In this document: positions 19,244 through 28,023 of the stretch, piece after piece | Numbering within the stretch: position 1 is the first letter of the stretch | How the letters are laid out: every line of letters starts with the position of its first letter | From: Candidatus Reconcilbacillus cellulovorans | Lineage (GTDB): Bacteria > Bacillota > Bacilli > Paenibacillales > Reconciliibacillaceae | Reading direction: 5' to 3' | Assembly: GCA_002507565.1 (NCBI GenBank) | Contig: MOXJ01000008.1 | Location: 19,132 to 83,131, forward strand | Length of the DNA: 64,000 nucleotides | Translations under genes and position numbers: made by a program | Notes under the pieces: generated by a model | What the model was told of the DNA's origin: nothing | The model's database searches: none | The model's input: the letters and a program-made list of their open reading frames with translations, nothing else

Positions 19244-20062
19244 CTATGTGCGCGCCAACGATTTCATGCCGTGCAGAAACGTATCGGCCCTCAACCCGCG
19301 CCGGAGACTTTCCAGCGACAGGACGTCCTGCGGCGCGACATTGCCGATATGGATGTCGGGGCCCAGTTCGCGCAGCAGCCACGCCTGTTGTTCTTTGCGC
19401 GGCGCCTCCCACAGCAGACGGTCCGGCCGGGAAAACCGCTCGGCGATTTCGCGGACGGCGTCTTCCCGGCATGCGCCGTCCTCGCGGTAAATGCCCACAT
19501 CCGCGCCGCATTCCCGCCCTTCGATCGCGACGAGCGACGCGCCGAGCTCCAGATCGGTCTCCGCCGTTTCGCAAAGTTCGGTCAGATCGACGCGCGAACC
19601 TTTCCGTTTTTTCCCGTATTCCGTCAAAACCTCGAACCCCAGTTCGAGCCCCCGCAAGATCAGTTCCGAGCGCAGACGCCTGCTCATGTCGATCGTGCCG
19701 TCGGATACTTCAAGGGCGGTAAATCCTAAGCGTTTGACGATCCGGAAAAACTCATCCACTTCACGCTGGGCGACGGCTGCTTCCAGGAATGTGCCGCCGG
19801 GCAAGATCCGGATGTTCCGCCTGCGGGCAAGGTCGATTTTTTGTTTCAGGACGGAAACCGGATAAAGCGGGGCGGATCCGAAACCGAGTTTGATGTAGTC
19901 GATGTGGGAACCTCCAACCTGCAACAGGTCGAAAAACGCGTAAGGGCCGAGTCCTTTGTCGATGACCATCGTCTTGCCGGCGGTTCTCGGCCTTTTTTCC
20001 CGGACGCCTGAAGGATCGGCCATCGACGGCGGCCAGACCGACGGTTTCCGGTACGATTCCAT
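19244..20062 (-). CDS. comA: Phosphosulfolactate synthase family protein
   Basis: The 272-residue TIM-barrel protein matches the ComA/YitD family, which adds sulfite to phosphoenolpyruvate to give (R)-phosphosulfolactate. Recognisable parts are [48 protein letters not shown] and [12 protein letters not shown]. In archaea this starts coenzyme M synthesis. In Bacillus spores 3-sulfolactate accumulates, so a spore role is plausible here. The other pathway genes (phosphatase, dehydrogenase) are not adjacent. AAGGAG precedes the ATG. Confidence 0.82.
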   Translation of the reverse strand: MESYRKPSVWPPSMADPSGVREKRPRTAGKTMVIDKGLGPYAFFDLLQVGGSHIDYIKLGFGSAPLYPVSVLKQKIDLARRRNIRILPGGTFLEAAVAQREVDEFFRIVKRLGFTALEVSDGTIDMSRRLRSELILRGLELGFEVLTEYGKKRKGSRVDLTELCETAETDLELGASLVAIEGRECGADVGIYREDGACREDAVREIAERFSRPDRLLWEAPRKEQQAWLLRELGPDIHIGNVAPQDVLSLESLRRGLRADTFLHGMKSLART

Positions 20063-20201
20063 GTTCGTTCGACTCCTTCGGTGAGGCTGTTGTCGTCGGG
20101 AGCACTATATGCGTTCGCCCATCCGGTTGTGAAAACGGCGATCGGCGCATAAAGTGATACCGGGCTAGGGGCAAGTCCGCCCGGCCCCTGGAGGGGAAAA
20201 C

Positions 20202-20468
20202 ATGGTCGACCGGTTTGTTTTCGCCATGGCGGCGCTCCGAATGTTGTCCGGCTGTCTGGAACTGACGGCTGCGTTCATCATGATCCGGTTCAACCGAGTC
20301 GAACAGGCGTTGCTCGTCAATTCCGCCCTTGCGGCCGTAGGTCCTGTCGTTTTGATCGCCACGACGGCAGTCGGGCTTGCGGGTGTAGCCGGGAAGTTGC
20401 CGATGTCGAAGTTTCTCTGGATCGCGGTCGGCGTGCTGTGCGTTCTTACCGGCGTTCTGAAAAAGTGA
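20202..20468 (+). CDS. yqhV: YqhV family membrane protein (DUF2619)
   Basis: An 88-residue protein with three membrane helices and the conserved polar segment AFIMIRFNRVEQALLVNSALAAVGP. The gene immediately precedes spoIIIAA in Bacillus, as here. The ATG has GGAGGGG upstream. The 139 bases before it hold a GC hairpin (CCGGGC/GCCCGG near 20160-20185) without a T-run, so not a clear terminator. Function unknown; sporulation context. Confidence 0.75.
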   Translation: MVDRFVFAMAALRMLSGCLELTAAFIMIRFNRVEQALLVNSALAAVGPVVLIATTAVGLAGVAGKLPMSKFLWIAVGVLCVLTGVLKK

Positions 20469-20474
20469 CACAAG

Positions 20475-20502
20475 TCATATTCGCCGTGGACGGGCATATG
20501 TT
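20475..20502 (+). promoter_or_regulatory. Sigma-E-like promoter of the spoIIIA operon
   Basis: TCATATT (20475-20481), a 13-base spacer and CATATGTT (20495-20502) resemble the mother-cell sigma-E consensus (KMATATT, 13-15 bases, CATACAnT). It lies 31 bases before the spoIIIAA start. spoIIIA is known to be sigma-E dependent in Bacillus. Confidence 0.6.
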
Positions 20503-20532
20503 TAGAGATGAAACCGCCGGGGAGGAACAAGC

Positions 20533-21564
20533 ATGCTGGATCGCCTGTTTCCGATCCTGACCGGTCCGGTGCGCCGGGCGTGCGAGCGAATGCCCGCCGA
20601 ATTGCGCCGGGTTGCGGAGGAATTACGTGTCCGCGCGGAAAGGCCGCTGGAAGTCGTGGCGGCAGGAAAGCCGTGGTTCGTCTCCGCGGACGGGACGGCG
20701 GGACCGCATCCGTCCGGGGCCTACCGGCCGACGCGCGAAGACTGCGACCGGCTGATGGAATGCATCACGCGCCATTCGCTTTATTCGTTCGAGGAACAAA
20801 TGCGGCGCGGTTTCATCACGGTCGCGGGCGGCCACCGCGTCGGCCTCGCCGGGCGCGCGGTCGTGGAAAACGGCCGCATCCGCCTTTTGCGCGATGTGAC
20901 GGGGTTGAACTTTCGCATCGCCCGTGAGGTGATCGGCGCAGCCGAGCCGGTGTTTCCGCAGCTGATCGATCTTGCTTCGGAAAGCATCCATCACACTCTC
21001 GTTCTTTCGCCGCCGCAGGGAGGAAAAACGACGTTCGTCCGCGACTTGGCGAGACTGGTCAGTTACGGGCGCTGGCCCCTCGGCGCGTCTTTCGGGAAAG
21101 GGCTTAAAGTCGGCATCGTCGACGAGCGTTCGGAAATCGCCGCCTGCGACAAGGGAGTGCCGGCGTTCGACGTCGGGCCGAGGACGGACGTCCTGGACGG
21201 CTGTCCGAAAGCCGAAGGCATGCTCATGATGGTGCGGTCGCTGTCGCCCGACGTGCTGGTGGTCGACGAAATCGGCGGTGCCGAAGACGCGGGTGCGGTC
21301 GAGGAGGCCGCCCATGCGGGGGTGCGCGTCGTCGCCACGGCGCACGCTTGGGGGGTGACCGATGCGGAGAAGCGCCCGGGGCTTGCGCGGCTGATCGCCA
21401 ATCGGACGTTCGGAAGATACGTCGTTTTGCAGAAAGGCCGAACCGCAGGCGCAGGCGTCCGCGCGGTCGTGCTGGACGCCGACTTTCGGCCGGTAAACCG
21501 CAAGCCGTTCCTTGCGCCTGCGACTGCCGACATGTTGCTCGGAGGCGGCGGGGAACGAGTCTAG
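20533..21564 (+). CDS. spoIIIAA: Stage III sporulation protein AA (secretion-type ATPase)
   Basis: The 343-residue mother-cell ATPase resembles type II/IV secretion ATPases. Walker A is SPPQGGKTTF near 155, followed by GIVDERSEIA and Walker B DVLVVDEIGG; the N-terminal part holds RHSLYSFEEQMRRGFITVAGGHRVGLAG. It is thought to energise the SpoIIIA-SpoIIQ channel that feeds the forespore after engulfment. GGGGAGG precedes the ATG. It opens an eight-gene operon with short intergenic gaps. Confidence 0.95.
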   Translation: MLDRLFPILTGPVRRACERMPAELRRVAEELRVRAERPLEVVAAGKPWFVSADGTAGPHPSGAYRPTREDCDRLMECITRHSLYSFEEQMRRGFITVAGGHRVGLAGRAVVENGRIRLLRDVTGLNFRIAREVIGAAEPVFPQLIDLASESIHHTLVLSPPQGGKTTFVRDLARLVSYGRWPLGASFGKGLKVGIVDERSEIAACDKGVPAFDVGPRTDVLDGCPKAEGMLMMVRSLSPDVLVVDEIGGAEDAGAVEEAAHAGVRVVATAHAWGVTDAEKRPGLARLIANRTFGRYVVLQKGRTAGAGVRAVVLDADFRPVNRKPFLAPATADMLLGGGGERV

Positions 21565-21583
21565 CGAAAAAGAAGCGTGATGG

Positions 21584-22111
21584 ATGGCCATGATGCTGAA
21601 GTGGATCGGCGCCACCTGCGTGGTTGTGGCTGCTGCGGCGACCGGGTTCCGCCAGGCCTCCCGTTATGCGCGTAGACCGCGGGAGATTCGCCAGGTGATC
21701 GCCGCGATCGGCCGGCTTGAAACCGAAGTCGGCTTCGCGACGACGCCGCTGGTCGAAGCATTGGAAGCCGCGGCGGCCTCGTGCGCCGGACCTGTCGGCG
21801 AACTGTTCCGGACGGCCGCACGCCTGATGGACAGTTCGCCTCACTTAACCGCCGCGGAATGTTTTCGCCAGGCGCTCGAACGCTCTTGGCGCTATACCGC
21901 GATGCGCGGGGCGGAGCTGCAAACGTTGTGGCAGATGGCTGCGTCACTCGGCGTCAGCGATCGGCACGATCAGGTCAGGCATTTTCGTATGGCGGTGTCG
22001 CGCCTTGAGGCGGAAGAGCGGGCTGCGGAAGAAGAAAGGCGGAAATACGAGCCGATGTGCCGCCATCTCGGCGTACTGGGAGGGGCTCTGGCGGCGGTTC
22101 TGCTGCTGTAG
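21584..22111 (+). CDS. spoIIIAB: Stage III sporulation protein AB
   Basis: The 175-residue protein has an N-terminal membrane helix, an alpha-helical cytoplasmic middle and a C-terminal helix (LGVLGGALAAVLLL). SpoIIIAB resembles GspF-type secretion platform proteins. Conserved pieces are FRQASRYARRPREIRQVIAAIGRLETEV and WQMAASLGVSDRHDQVRHF. Three candidate ATGs (21584, 21590, 21593) fall within ten bases; the first is used here. It lies 19 bases after spoIIIAA. Confidence 0.92.
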   Translation: MAMMLKWIGATCVVVAAAATGFRQASRYARRPREIRQVIAAIGRLETEVGFATTPLVEALEAAAASCAGPVGELFRTAARLMDSSPHLTAAECFRQALERSWRYTAMRGAELQTLWQMAASLGVSDRHDQVRHFRMAVSRLEAEERAAEEERRKYEPMCRHLGVLGGALAAVLLL

Positions 22112-22153
22112 CCGGGGCGACCCGGGTAGGCCGGCGTTTTCGGGGGGACCGGC

Positions 22154-22354
22154 ATGTACGACGTCAACGCGATTTTTCAAATTGCCGGAATCGGCATCAT
22201 TATCGCCATGATCCACACCGTGCTCAAGCAGATGGGCAAGGAAGACATGGCCCACTGGGTGACGCTGATCGGATTCGTGGTCGTGCTGTTCATGGCGGTC
22301 CGCATGTTGGACGACCTGTTTCGGGAAATCCGCTCGATTTTCTTGTTTCAGTAA
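22154..22354 (+). CDS. spoIIIAC: Stage III sporulation protein AC
   Basis: The 66-residue, two-helix membrane protein has the family sequence IFQIAGIGIIIAMIHTVLKQMGKED followed by a second helix and a C-terminal amphipathic segment. It forms part of the membrane platform of the SpoIIIA channel. A GGGGGG tract precedes the ATG. Length and topology are exactly those of the family. Confidence 0.95.
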   Translation: MYDVNAIFQIAGIGIIIAMIHTVLKQMGKEDMAHWVTLIGFVVVLFMAVRMLDDLFREIRSIFLFQ

Positions 22355-22385
22355 GCGGACGGCGCCCAGAAGGCGGGTGGCGGCG

Positions 22386-22778
22386 TTGGACATCGTAAAA
22401 ATCGTCGGAATCGGCCTCCTTGCGGCGGCGCTCGGTCTCGTCGTCCGGGAACAGAAGCCGGTGTTCGCCTTTTTGCTTGCGGTCGCGGCGGGATGGTTCG
22501 TCTTTTTTCTCGTCGTCGAAAAGATTTCGTCGGTGTTCGATGCTTTGGAGCGGATGGCCCGTGAAGCGCGCGTCGATCCGGCCTATCTGAAGATTGTGCT
22601 CAAAGTGATCGGCATCGCCTATATCGCTGAATTCGGGGCGCAGGCGATCCGCGACGCCGGGCACGAAGCGGTCGCCGCAAAAGTCGAGCTCGCCGGAAAA
22701 GTGCTGATTCTCGCCATGGCGGTGCCGATCGTGACCGCCATGGTTGAGACGGTCGTTCGGATGCTGCCCGGCGCTTGA
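22386..22778 (+). CDS. spoIIIAD: Stage III sporulation protein AD
   Basis: A ~130-residue protein with four membrane helices beginning DIVKIVGIGLLAAALGLVVREQKP, close to the Bacillus sequence. TTG 22386 is preferred because AAGGCGG (22370-22376) is nine bases away; an in-frame GTG at 22377 directly abuts that site and would add three residues. It works with AC as a small platform subunit. It sits between AC and AE with short gaps. Confidence 0.92.
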   Translation: MDIVKIVGIGLLAAALGLVVREQKPVFAFLLAVAAGWFVFFLVVEKISSVFDALERMAREARVDPAYLKIVLKVIGIAYIAEFGAQAIRDAGHEAVAAKVELAGKVLILAMAVPIVTAMVETVVRMLPGA

Positions 22779-22814
22779 CGCGGGACAGGCCGTCGGGAAG
22801 GGGGGCTGTCGGCC

Positions 22815-24032
22815 GTGACGTCGCGTGCGGTTCGGGGCGTCGCGATTTTCGCCGCGGCAGGATGGTTCGCCGTCGCGGGCGTGACGGCGACGGCGGCTTT
22901 CGGCGCCGTGGCGTCGGAGCAACCGCACGGCGTCGCGCCGGAGGAATTGGCCGACCGGCAGTGGAGTCGTCTGGACACAGGCGAACTCGACAGGCAATGG
23001 TCGGCACTCGTCCGGCAATACGACGCCTATTTGCCGCGCGACCGACCGGCGTTCGCGCCTTCGACGGAAATCGTGCGGGATAAAGAGCGGCCGTCGGCGG
23101 TTGCTTATCTGACGGGGCTCGCTCGGTTCTTGTTCGACGAACTGGAAAAGCAGGGCCGTCTGCTCGCCGTTTTGGTGTTGATCGCGATTCTCGGCGTCAT
23201 GCTGGGCCACCTGCAGAGTTCTTTTGAAAAATCGAACGTCGGGAAAATCGCCTCGGTGGTCGTGTTTTTAATGCTGACGGGCATCGCCGCGGAAAGTTTC
23301 CGGGTGGCGATCGGATACGCGAAGGAAGCGGTCTCGGGGATGGTGCACGTCATGATCGCCCTTATCCCGCTGCTTCTGACGCTGCTCGTTTCGACGGGCA
23401 ACGCGGCGTCGGCCGCAGTGCTCCATCCGCTCGTCGTGTTCATGGTGCATGCGACCGGATCGCTTATCAATGCCGTCGTCTTTCCGCTGTTCTTCTTTTC
23501 CGCCGTTCTTCATATCGTCAGCGCCATGAGCGAGCGGTACAAGGTGTCTCATTTGGCGGACCTGCTGCGCAACGCCGGCGCCGTGCTGTTGGGGGGATTT
23601 GTCACGGTTTTTCTCGGCGTGATGACCGCGCGGGGGGCGGTTGCGGCGGTGGCTGATGGCGTCGCCGTACGGACGGCGAAATTCGTCGCAAGCAATTTCG
23701 TGCCGGTCGTCGGTCGACTGTTCGCCGACGCGACGGACACGGTCGTCGCCGCCTCGCTGCTTGTCAAAAGCGCAATCGGGATGTTCGGCGTCATAGCGCT
23801 TTTGTTGATCTGCGCGTTTCCGGCGGTGAAGGTGTTGGCGATGTCGCTCGTCTACTACGCGGCCGCCGCCGTGCTGCAGCCGCTCGGCGAAACGCCGCTC
23901 GTCGGCTGTCTCAGGACGATCGGCAAAAGTATGATGTACGTATTCGCCGCCCTGGCCGCCGTGGGGCTCATGTTTTTTCTGGCGCTGACCATGATGATCG
24001 CGGCGGGTACGGTGACCGCCATGTTGAGATGA
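22815..24032 (+). CDS. spoIIIAE: Stage III sporulation protein AE
   Basis: The 405-residue protein has a cleavable-looking signal (VRGVAIFAAAGWFAVAGVTATAAFGA), a short extracellular part and about seven C-terminal membrane helices. SpoIIIAE is the large polytopic subunit of the feeding channel. Motifs include QYDAYLP, GMVHVMIALIPLLLTLL and a Gly/Ala-rich final helix. GTG 22815 follows GGGGGG-type ribosome sequence. It overlaps neither neighbour; spoIIIAF follows after 24 bases. Confidence 0.93.
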   Translation: MTSRAVRGVAIFAAAGWFAVAGVTATAAFGAVASEQPHGVAPEELADRQWSRLDTGELDRQWSALVRQYDAYLPRDRPAFAPSTEIVRDKERPSAVAYLTGLARFLFDELEKQGRLLAVLVLIAILGVMLGHLQSSFEKSNVGKIASVVVFLMLTGIAAESFRVAIGYAKEAVSGMVHVMIALIPLLLTLLVSTGNAASAAVLHPLVVFMVHATGSLINAVVFPLFFFSAVLHIVSAMSERYKVSHLADLLRNAGAVLLGGFVTVFLGVMTARGAVAAVADGVAVRTAKFVASNFVPVVGRLFADATDTVVAASLLVKSAIGMFGVIALLLICAFPAVKVLAMSLVYYAAAAVLQPLGETPLVGCLRTIGKSMMYVFAALAAVGLMFFLALTMMIAAGTVTAMLR

Positions 24033-24056
24033 CAGCGAAAAGAGGAGGAACGTCCG

Positions 24057-24782
24057 TTGGCGGCGGCGCTGGGGAGCTGGCTGAAGGAAGTCATCGTCGT
24101 CCTGATGCTGGCGACGTTTGTCGATCTTCTATTGCCCGGGCAGACGATGCGTCCGTACGTTCGAACCGTGCTCGGGCTGGTCGTGCTGTTCGCGCTTGTT
24201 TCCCCGCTGTTCCGACTGCTTTCGTCCGAATGGGACGAGCGGATGCTGTTCGGGCGGCCGGAAATGCAAGCTGTCGCCGGAACGTCGGCGCCCGCGTCGT
24301 TGCCTCCGTTTCGCGCGATCGTGCGCGAAGGGGAACAGTTCGCTCGGTGGCGGGAAGCAGAGGCGAGGCGGCTTGCGGAGCAGAGAGCCGCCGAAGCGGT
24401 TCGCGAACACATCGAAATGCGGTTTCCTGAAACGGAGGTTGCGGCCGTTTCCGTCGAGCTCAACGAAAAAAGCGACGGCGGCGTCGCGGTCGGCCGGGTC
24501 GAAATTGCGTGGCGATTGCGCGATCGGGCGCCGGCGGTCGACGGCAAGGCAAAGCCGTCATCCGCGACGCGCGTCGAACTGTCGCCCGTGCCCGCGGTGT
24601 CGCCGGTCGAGCCGGTCGGCAAGCCGCAACCGACGCCGCAGCCGGCGCCGCAAATCGACGGCCGCGAGCGCCGATCGGCCGACATCGCCGAGTCGGTCGC
24701 GGAGTTTCTGGACCTTTCCGCAACCGACATCGTCGTGCGGTATGCCGACGAATCGCCCGTGACGTTTCCGGCGGGGAGGTGA
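24057..24782 (+). CDS. spoIIIAF: Stage III sporulation protein AF
   Basis: The 241-residue protein starts with two membrane helices (LKEVIVVLMLATFVDLLLPG and TVLGLVVLFALVSPLF), followed by a ring-building-motif domain. Toward the C-terminus, about residues 175-210, a Pro/Val/Gln-rich linker (VEPVGKPQPTPQPAP) precedes a last helix-strand segment. This linker makes it longer than the Bacillus protein. TTG 24057 has AGAGGAGGAA upstream. The stop overlaps the spoIIIAG start (TGATG). Confidence 0.9.
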   Translation: MAAALGSWLKEVIVVLMLATFVDLLLPGQTMRPYVRTVLGLVVLFALVSPLFRLLSSEWDERMLFGRPEMQAVAGTSAPASLPPFRAIVREGEQFARWREAEARRLAEQRAAEAVREHIEMRFPETEVAAVSVELNEKSDGGVAVGRVEIAWRLRDRAPAVDGKAKPSSATRVELSPVPAVSPVEPVGKPQPTPQPAPQIDGRERRSADIAESVAEFLDLSATDIVVRYADESPVTFPAGR

Positions 24783-25390
24783 TGAGACATGGGGGATGGT
24801 CGGACCGCAAAAATGCGTTTCGGTGGCTGCTGTTGCTCGGCCTGGCGGGTGCGGCGGCGATGATTTTGGCCGACTGGGCGGTGCCTAAGCCGGCTCCGCC
24901 TGCGGCGACCGACGGATCGCCTTCGTCGTCGCCCGGAACCGGCGGCCGCGCGGAAACGGCCGGACACGGCGTCGATCCGTTTCGCGAATACGAGGAGGCG
25001 TATCAGAAAAAATTAAAGGAGCTGCTGGAAAGTATCGCGGGTGTCGGCGAAGTCGACGTATCGGTCACGATCGATTCCACGGAAGAGACGGTGTTGCAGC
25101 AAAACGAGCGCGATTCCCAGCAGACAACCGACGAGCAGGACGCCGCCGGCACGAAACGGAGGACGACCCAGATCACGCGGGAAGGACAGATCGCGCTTTA
25201 CGAAACGTCGGCGTCCCAGACGCCAGTCGTGGTCAAAAAAATCAAGCCGCGCATCCGCGGTGTCGTCGTCGTCGCCGACGGAGCGGGCGATGCCGTCGTA
25301 CGGGCGAGAATCACGGAAGCCGTCAGCCGCGGCCTGGACGTTCCGGCACACCGCATTTCCGTGTTGCCCAGGAAGCCGCTGGGCGGATAA
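24782..25390 (+). CDS. spoIIIAG: Stage III sporulation protein AG
   Basis: The 202-residue protein has one membrane helix near residues 12-30, a Ser/Pro/Gly linker, and an extracellular ring-building domain containing ESIAGVGEVDVSVTIDS and a C-terminal RGVVVVADGAGDAVVRARI. SpoIIIAG forms the large ring of the channel. ATG 24782 overlaps the AF stop; the frame upstream is open but lies within AF. The insertion after DSTEETVLQQNERD is rich in Gln/Asp, as in other members. Confidence 0.93.
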   Translation: MRHGGWSDRKNAFRWLLLLGLAGAAAMILADWAVPKPAPPAATDGSPSSSPGTGGRAETAGHGVDPFREYEEAYQKKLKELLESIAGVGEVDVSVTIDSTEETVLQQNERDSQQTTDEQDAAGTKRRTTQITREGQIALYETSASQTPVVVKKIKPRIRGVVVVADGAGDAVVRARITEAVSRGLDVPAHRISVLPRKPLGG

Positions 25391-25419
25391 CCAATCCTGA
25401 TCGCGCGGAGGGAACACGC

Positions 25420-25986
25420 ATGAACAACAAGCGTCAGACCGTTTGGCTCGTCTCGATGCTATGCCTGATGGTGGTGCTTTCGGCCTATTATCTCTTTACG
25501 GAGGATACCGGCGGCTCTGAGCAGGTCGCGACGGAAGGGACGTCGGCCGAACCTTCGCCGGCCGCGGATACGGACACCGGTCAGGGCGGCGCGCAGGCCG
25601 CGGAGGCGGCACAATCGAAGGCGTTGCAGAGCGGGCAGGAGAAAATCGCTAGGCTGGAGCTGCAACAAATGACCGATCTGGGAAGGAAAATGGATGAATT
25701 GACAAAAATAGCAGCAGATTCCCGCCGTCCAAAGGAAGAAACAGCTAAGGCAGCAGAACAGCTTCAGCGTCTGGAAGAGGAGTACGAAAAAATAACACAT
25801 ATACAGGAGAAATTAGAATCAGAATACAAATTTCCGAACGCCGTCCTTTTGAAGGAAAACGACCGCTGGAACGTCTATGTCGACACCGACAAACTCGAAA
25901 AAAGCGAGGCGGCGAGCATCGCGACGCTGGTCATGCAGGAATTGGGCGTCCGCGCGGACCAGATTTCGATCCGAATCGTCCGTTGA
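25420..25986 (+). CDS. spoIIIAH: Stage III sporulation protein AH
   Basis: The 188-residue mother-cell protein pairs with SpoIIQ of the forespore across the intermembrane space. It has an N-terminal membrane helix (VWLVSMLCLMVVLSAYYLF), a long helical region and the C-terminal YscJ/FliF-like domain (NAVLLKENDRWNVYVDTDKL). Bases about 25680-25830, coding the helical region, are strikingly AT-rich and use codons (AAA, ATA, ACA) rare in neighbours. A terminator follows. Confidence 0.95.
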   Translation: MNNKRQTVWLVSMLCLMVVLSAYYLFTEDTGGSEQVATEGTSAEPSPAADTDTGQGGAQAAEAAQSKALQSGQEKIARLELQQMTDLGRKMDELTKIAADSRRPKEETAKAAEQLQRLEEEYEKITHIQEKLESEYKFPNAVLLKENDRWNVYVDTDKLEKSEAASIATLVMQELGVRADQISIRIVR

Positions 25987-25996
25987 CGCCTGTTTC

Positions 25997-26024
25997 GGTC
26001 CCGGTCGTGCAAACCGGGCCTTTT
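25997..26024 (+). terminator. Terminator of the spoIIIA operon
   Basis: CCCGGT (26000-26005) pairs with ACCGGG (26013-26018) around a seven-base loop, followed by CCTTTTCC. Flanking GG/CC can extend the stem with one mismatch. Confidence 0.6.
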
Positions 26025-26031
26025 CCATTTC

Positions 26032-26060
26032 TTTCGGTCGTCCGGCGGATGTGATATAAT
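26032..26060 (+). promoter_or_regulatory. Putative promoter of accBC
   Basis: A perfect TATAAT at 26055-26060 has only a weak -35 (TTTCGG, 26032-26037) at 17 bases. It separates constitutive fatty-acid genes from the sporulation operon upstream. Confidence 0.5.
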
Positions 26061-26094
26061 ACAACCGTCGTTAGCGGCTGAAGGAGTGAAGCGG

Positions 26095-26598
26095 ATGTTT
26101 CGGTTAGAGGACATCAAGGAGCTCGTCCGGCTGGTCGACCAGTCGTCCGTCAGCGAGTTGGAGATCGAACACGAAGGTTCGCGGCTCGCGATCCGCAAGT
26201 CCGTGCAGCCGGCAGCTCCCGTCCCGGCGGTCGCCGTTCCGGCACCGGTCATTCAGCAGCCGGTCGCCGTACCGACGGCGAGTGCACCTGCGGAACGTCC
26301 TGAGCCATCGGGCGGTTTAGGGCAAGAGCGGGCAATCGTGTCGGGGCAAGCGGAGAAGTTGCATACGATCGTCGCGCCGATGGTCGGGACGTTTTACCGG
26401 TCGCCGGCGCCGGGCGCGCCGCCGTTCGTCGAGGTGGGCGACAAGGTAAACGAGAAGACGGTCGTCTGCATCATAGAGGCGATGAAGCTGATGAACGAGA
26501 TTGAGGCGGAGGTCCGCGGCGAGATTGTGGAAATTTTAGCTGAAAACGGTCAGCTGGTGGAGTACGGAGAACCGCTGTTCCGCGTTCGATTGGAGTGA
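26095..26598 (+). CDS. accB: Acetyl-CoA carboxylase biotin carboxyl carrier protein
   Basis: The 167-residue carrier has an N-terminal helical region (DIKELVRLVDQSSVSELEIEH), a Pro/Ala/Val linker and a biotinyl domain with EAMKLMNE; the biotinylated lysine is Lys131. It shuttles carboxyl groups between AccC and the transferase. ATG 26095 is eight bases from AAGGAG; a GTG at 26086 in frame overlaps that site. accC follows nine bases later. Confidence 0.95.
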   Translation: MFRLEDIKELVRLVDQSSVSELEIEHEGSRLAIRKSVQPAAPVPAVAVPAPVIQQPVAVPTASAPAERPEPSGGLGQERAIVSGQAEKLHTIVAPMVGTFYRSPAPGAPPFVEVGDKVNEKTVVCIIEAMKLMNEIEAEVRGEIVEILAENGQLVEYGEPLFRVRLE

Positions 26599-26607
26599 AC
26601 AGAGCTT

Positions 26608-27990
26608 ATGAAATTCCGAAAAGTTCTGGTCGCCAACCGCGGAGAGATCGCCGTGCGCGTCATCCGTGCGTGCCGTGAACTCGGCATCCAGACGGTGGCG
26701 GTCTATTCGGAAGCCGACCGAGATGCGCTGCACGTCCGGCTGGCGGATGAGGCTTATTGCATCGGGCCTGCGGCCGCCAAGAACAGTTACCTCAATATGA
26801 CGAACATCGTCAGCGTCGCCGCGTTGACCGGCGTCGACGCGATCCATCCGGGGTACGGCTTTTTGTCCGAGAACGCGGATTTCGCCGAGATCTGCGAAAA
26901 ATGCGGCATCGCTTTCATCGGCCCGTCCCCGGATGCCATCGCCAAGATGGGCGACAAGTCGACTGCCCGCTCGACGGTGCGGTCCGCCGGCGTGCCGGTC
27001 GTTCCGGGTTCGGGCGATCTGGTCGACGACGTGGAGGAAGCGGTGCGCGTCGCGCGTGAGATCGGTTATCCCGTCATGATCAAGGCGACGGCCGGCGGCG
27101 GAGGCAAGGGCATCCGCGTCGCTTCCGACGAGGCCGAGCTGCGCCGGCTGATCGCGACGGCCCAGTCGGAAGCACAGTCGGCGTTCGGCAATGCCGGCGT
27201 GTATTTGGAAAAATATTTGACCGGCATGAAACACGTCGAGATTCAAGTGCTGGGCGACGCTCACGGCAATGTCGTCCATCTCGGAGAACGCGACTGTTCG
27301 GTGCAGCGCAGGCGGCAAAAGCTGGTGGAAGAGGCGCCTTGTCCGATCATGACGCCGGACGTCCGGCGGAAAATGGGAGAAGCCGCCGTTCGGGCTGCGC
27401 GCGCGGTCCGTTATCGCGGCGCGGGGACGGTCGAGTTTCTGCTCGGGCCGGACGGAAATTTCTATTTCTTGGAAATGAACACGCGCATTCAGGTCGAGCA
27501 TCCGGTCACCGAGATGGTGACGGGCATCGACATCGTCAAGGAAATGATCCGCATCGCCGAGGGCGAACCGCTCTCGTTTCGCCAGGAGGACGTCCGGTTC
27601 GACGGATGGTCGATCGAATGCCGCATCAACGCCGAGGACCCCGATCGCCAATTCATGCCGGCGCCGGGACAAGTGCGATTTTATTTGCCCCCGGGTGGGC
27701 CTGGGGTGCGCGTGGACAGCGCCGTCTACTCCGGTTATTCGATTCCGCCGCATTACGACTCGATGGTGGCCAAATTGATTGTGCACGCCAAGACGCGGGA
27801 GGAAGCGATCGCGCGGATGAAGCGTGCGCTTCAGGAGTTCGTCGTCGACGGTATTCCGACGACGATCCCGTTTCATCTGCGGGTGATGGATCATCCCGTG
27901 TTCCGCGACGGGACGTTCGACATTCGGTTTTTGGAAGAACACCTTTTCCACGAACCGCAACCGGCCGCCGCCGGCAGTGGGCGTGGATGA
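26608..27990 (+). CDS. accC: Acetyl-CoA carboxylase biotin carboxylase subunit
   Basis: The 460-residue ATP-grasp enzyme carboxylates biotin on AccB. Visible motifs: the N-terminal [20 protein letters not shown]-binding [13 protein letters not shown], catalytic [18 protein letters not shown] and the C-terminal GHAINAEDP-like ECRINAEDP. Length equals that of the family. It forms a two-gene unit with accB and leads into the asp23-type genes. Confidence 0.96.
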   Translation: MKFRKVLVANRGEIAVRVIRACRELGIQTVAVYSEADRDALHVRLADEAYCIGPAAAKNSYLNMTNIVSVAALTGVDAIHPGYGFLSENADFAEICEKCGIAFIGPSPDAIAKMGDKSTARSTVRSAGVPVVPGSGDLVDDVEEAVRVAREIGYPVMIKATAGGGGKGIRVASDEAELRRLIATAQSEAQSAFGNAGVYLEKYLTGMKHVEIQVLGDAHGNVVHLGERDCSVQRRRQKLVEEAPCPIMTPDVRRKMGEAAVRAARAVRYRGAGTVEFLLGPDGNFYFLEMNTRIQVEHPVTEMVTGIDIVKEMIRIAEGEPLSFRQEDVRFDGWSIECRINAEDPDRQFMPAPGQVRFYLPPGGPGVRVDSAVYSGYSIPPHYDSMVAKLIVHAKTREEAIARMKRALQEFVVDGIPTTIPFHLRVMDHPVFRDGTFDIRFLEEHLFHEPQPAAAGSGRG

Positions 27991-28023
27991 TCGAATCTTC
28001 GACGGAGACGGGAGGCGCGGGCG

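Noticed and set aside
20150..20190. Hairpin CCGGGC/GCCCGG before yqhV as terminator or riboswitch
   Set aside because: It has no T-run and no alternative pairing or expression platform; probably incidental GC structure.
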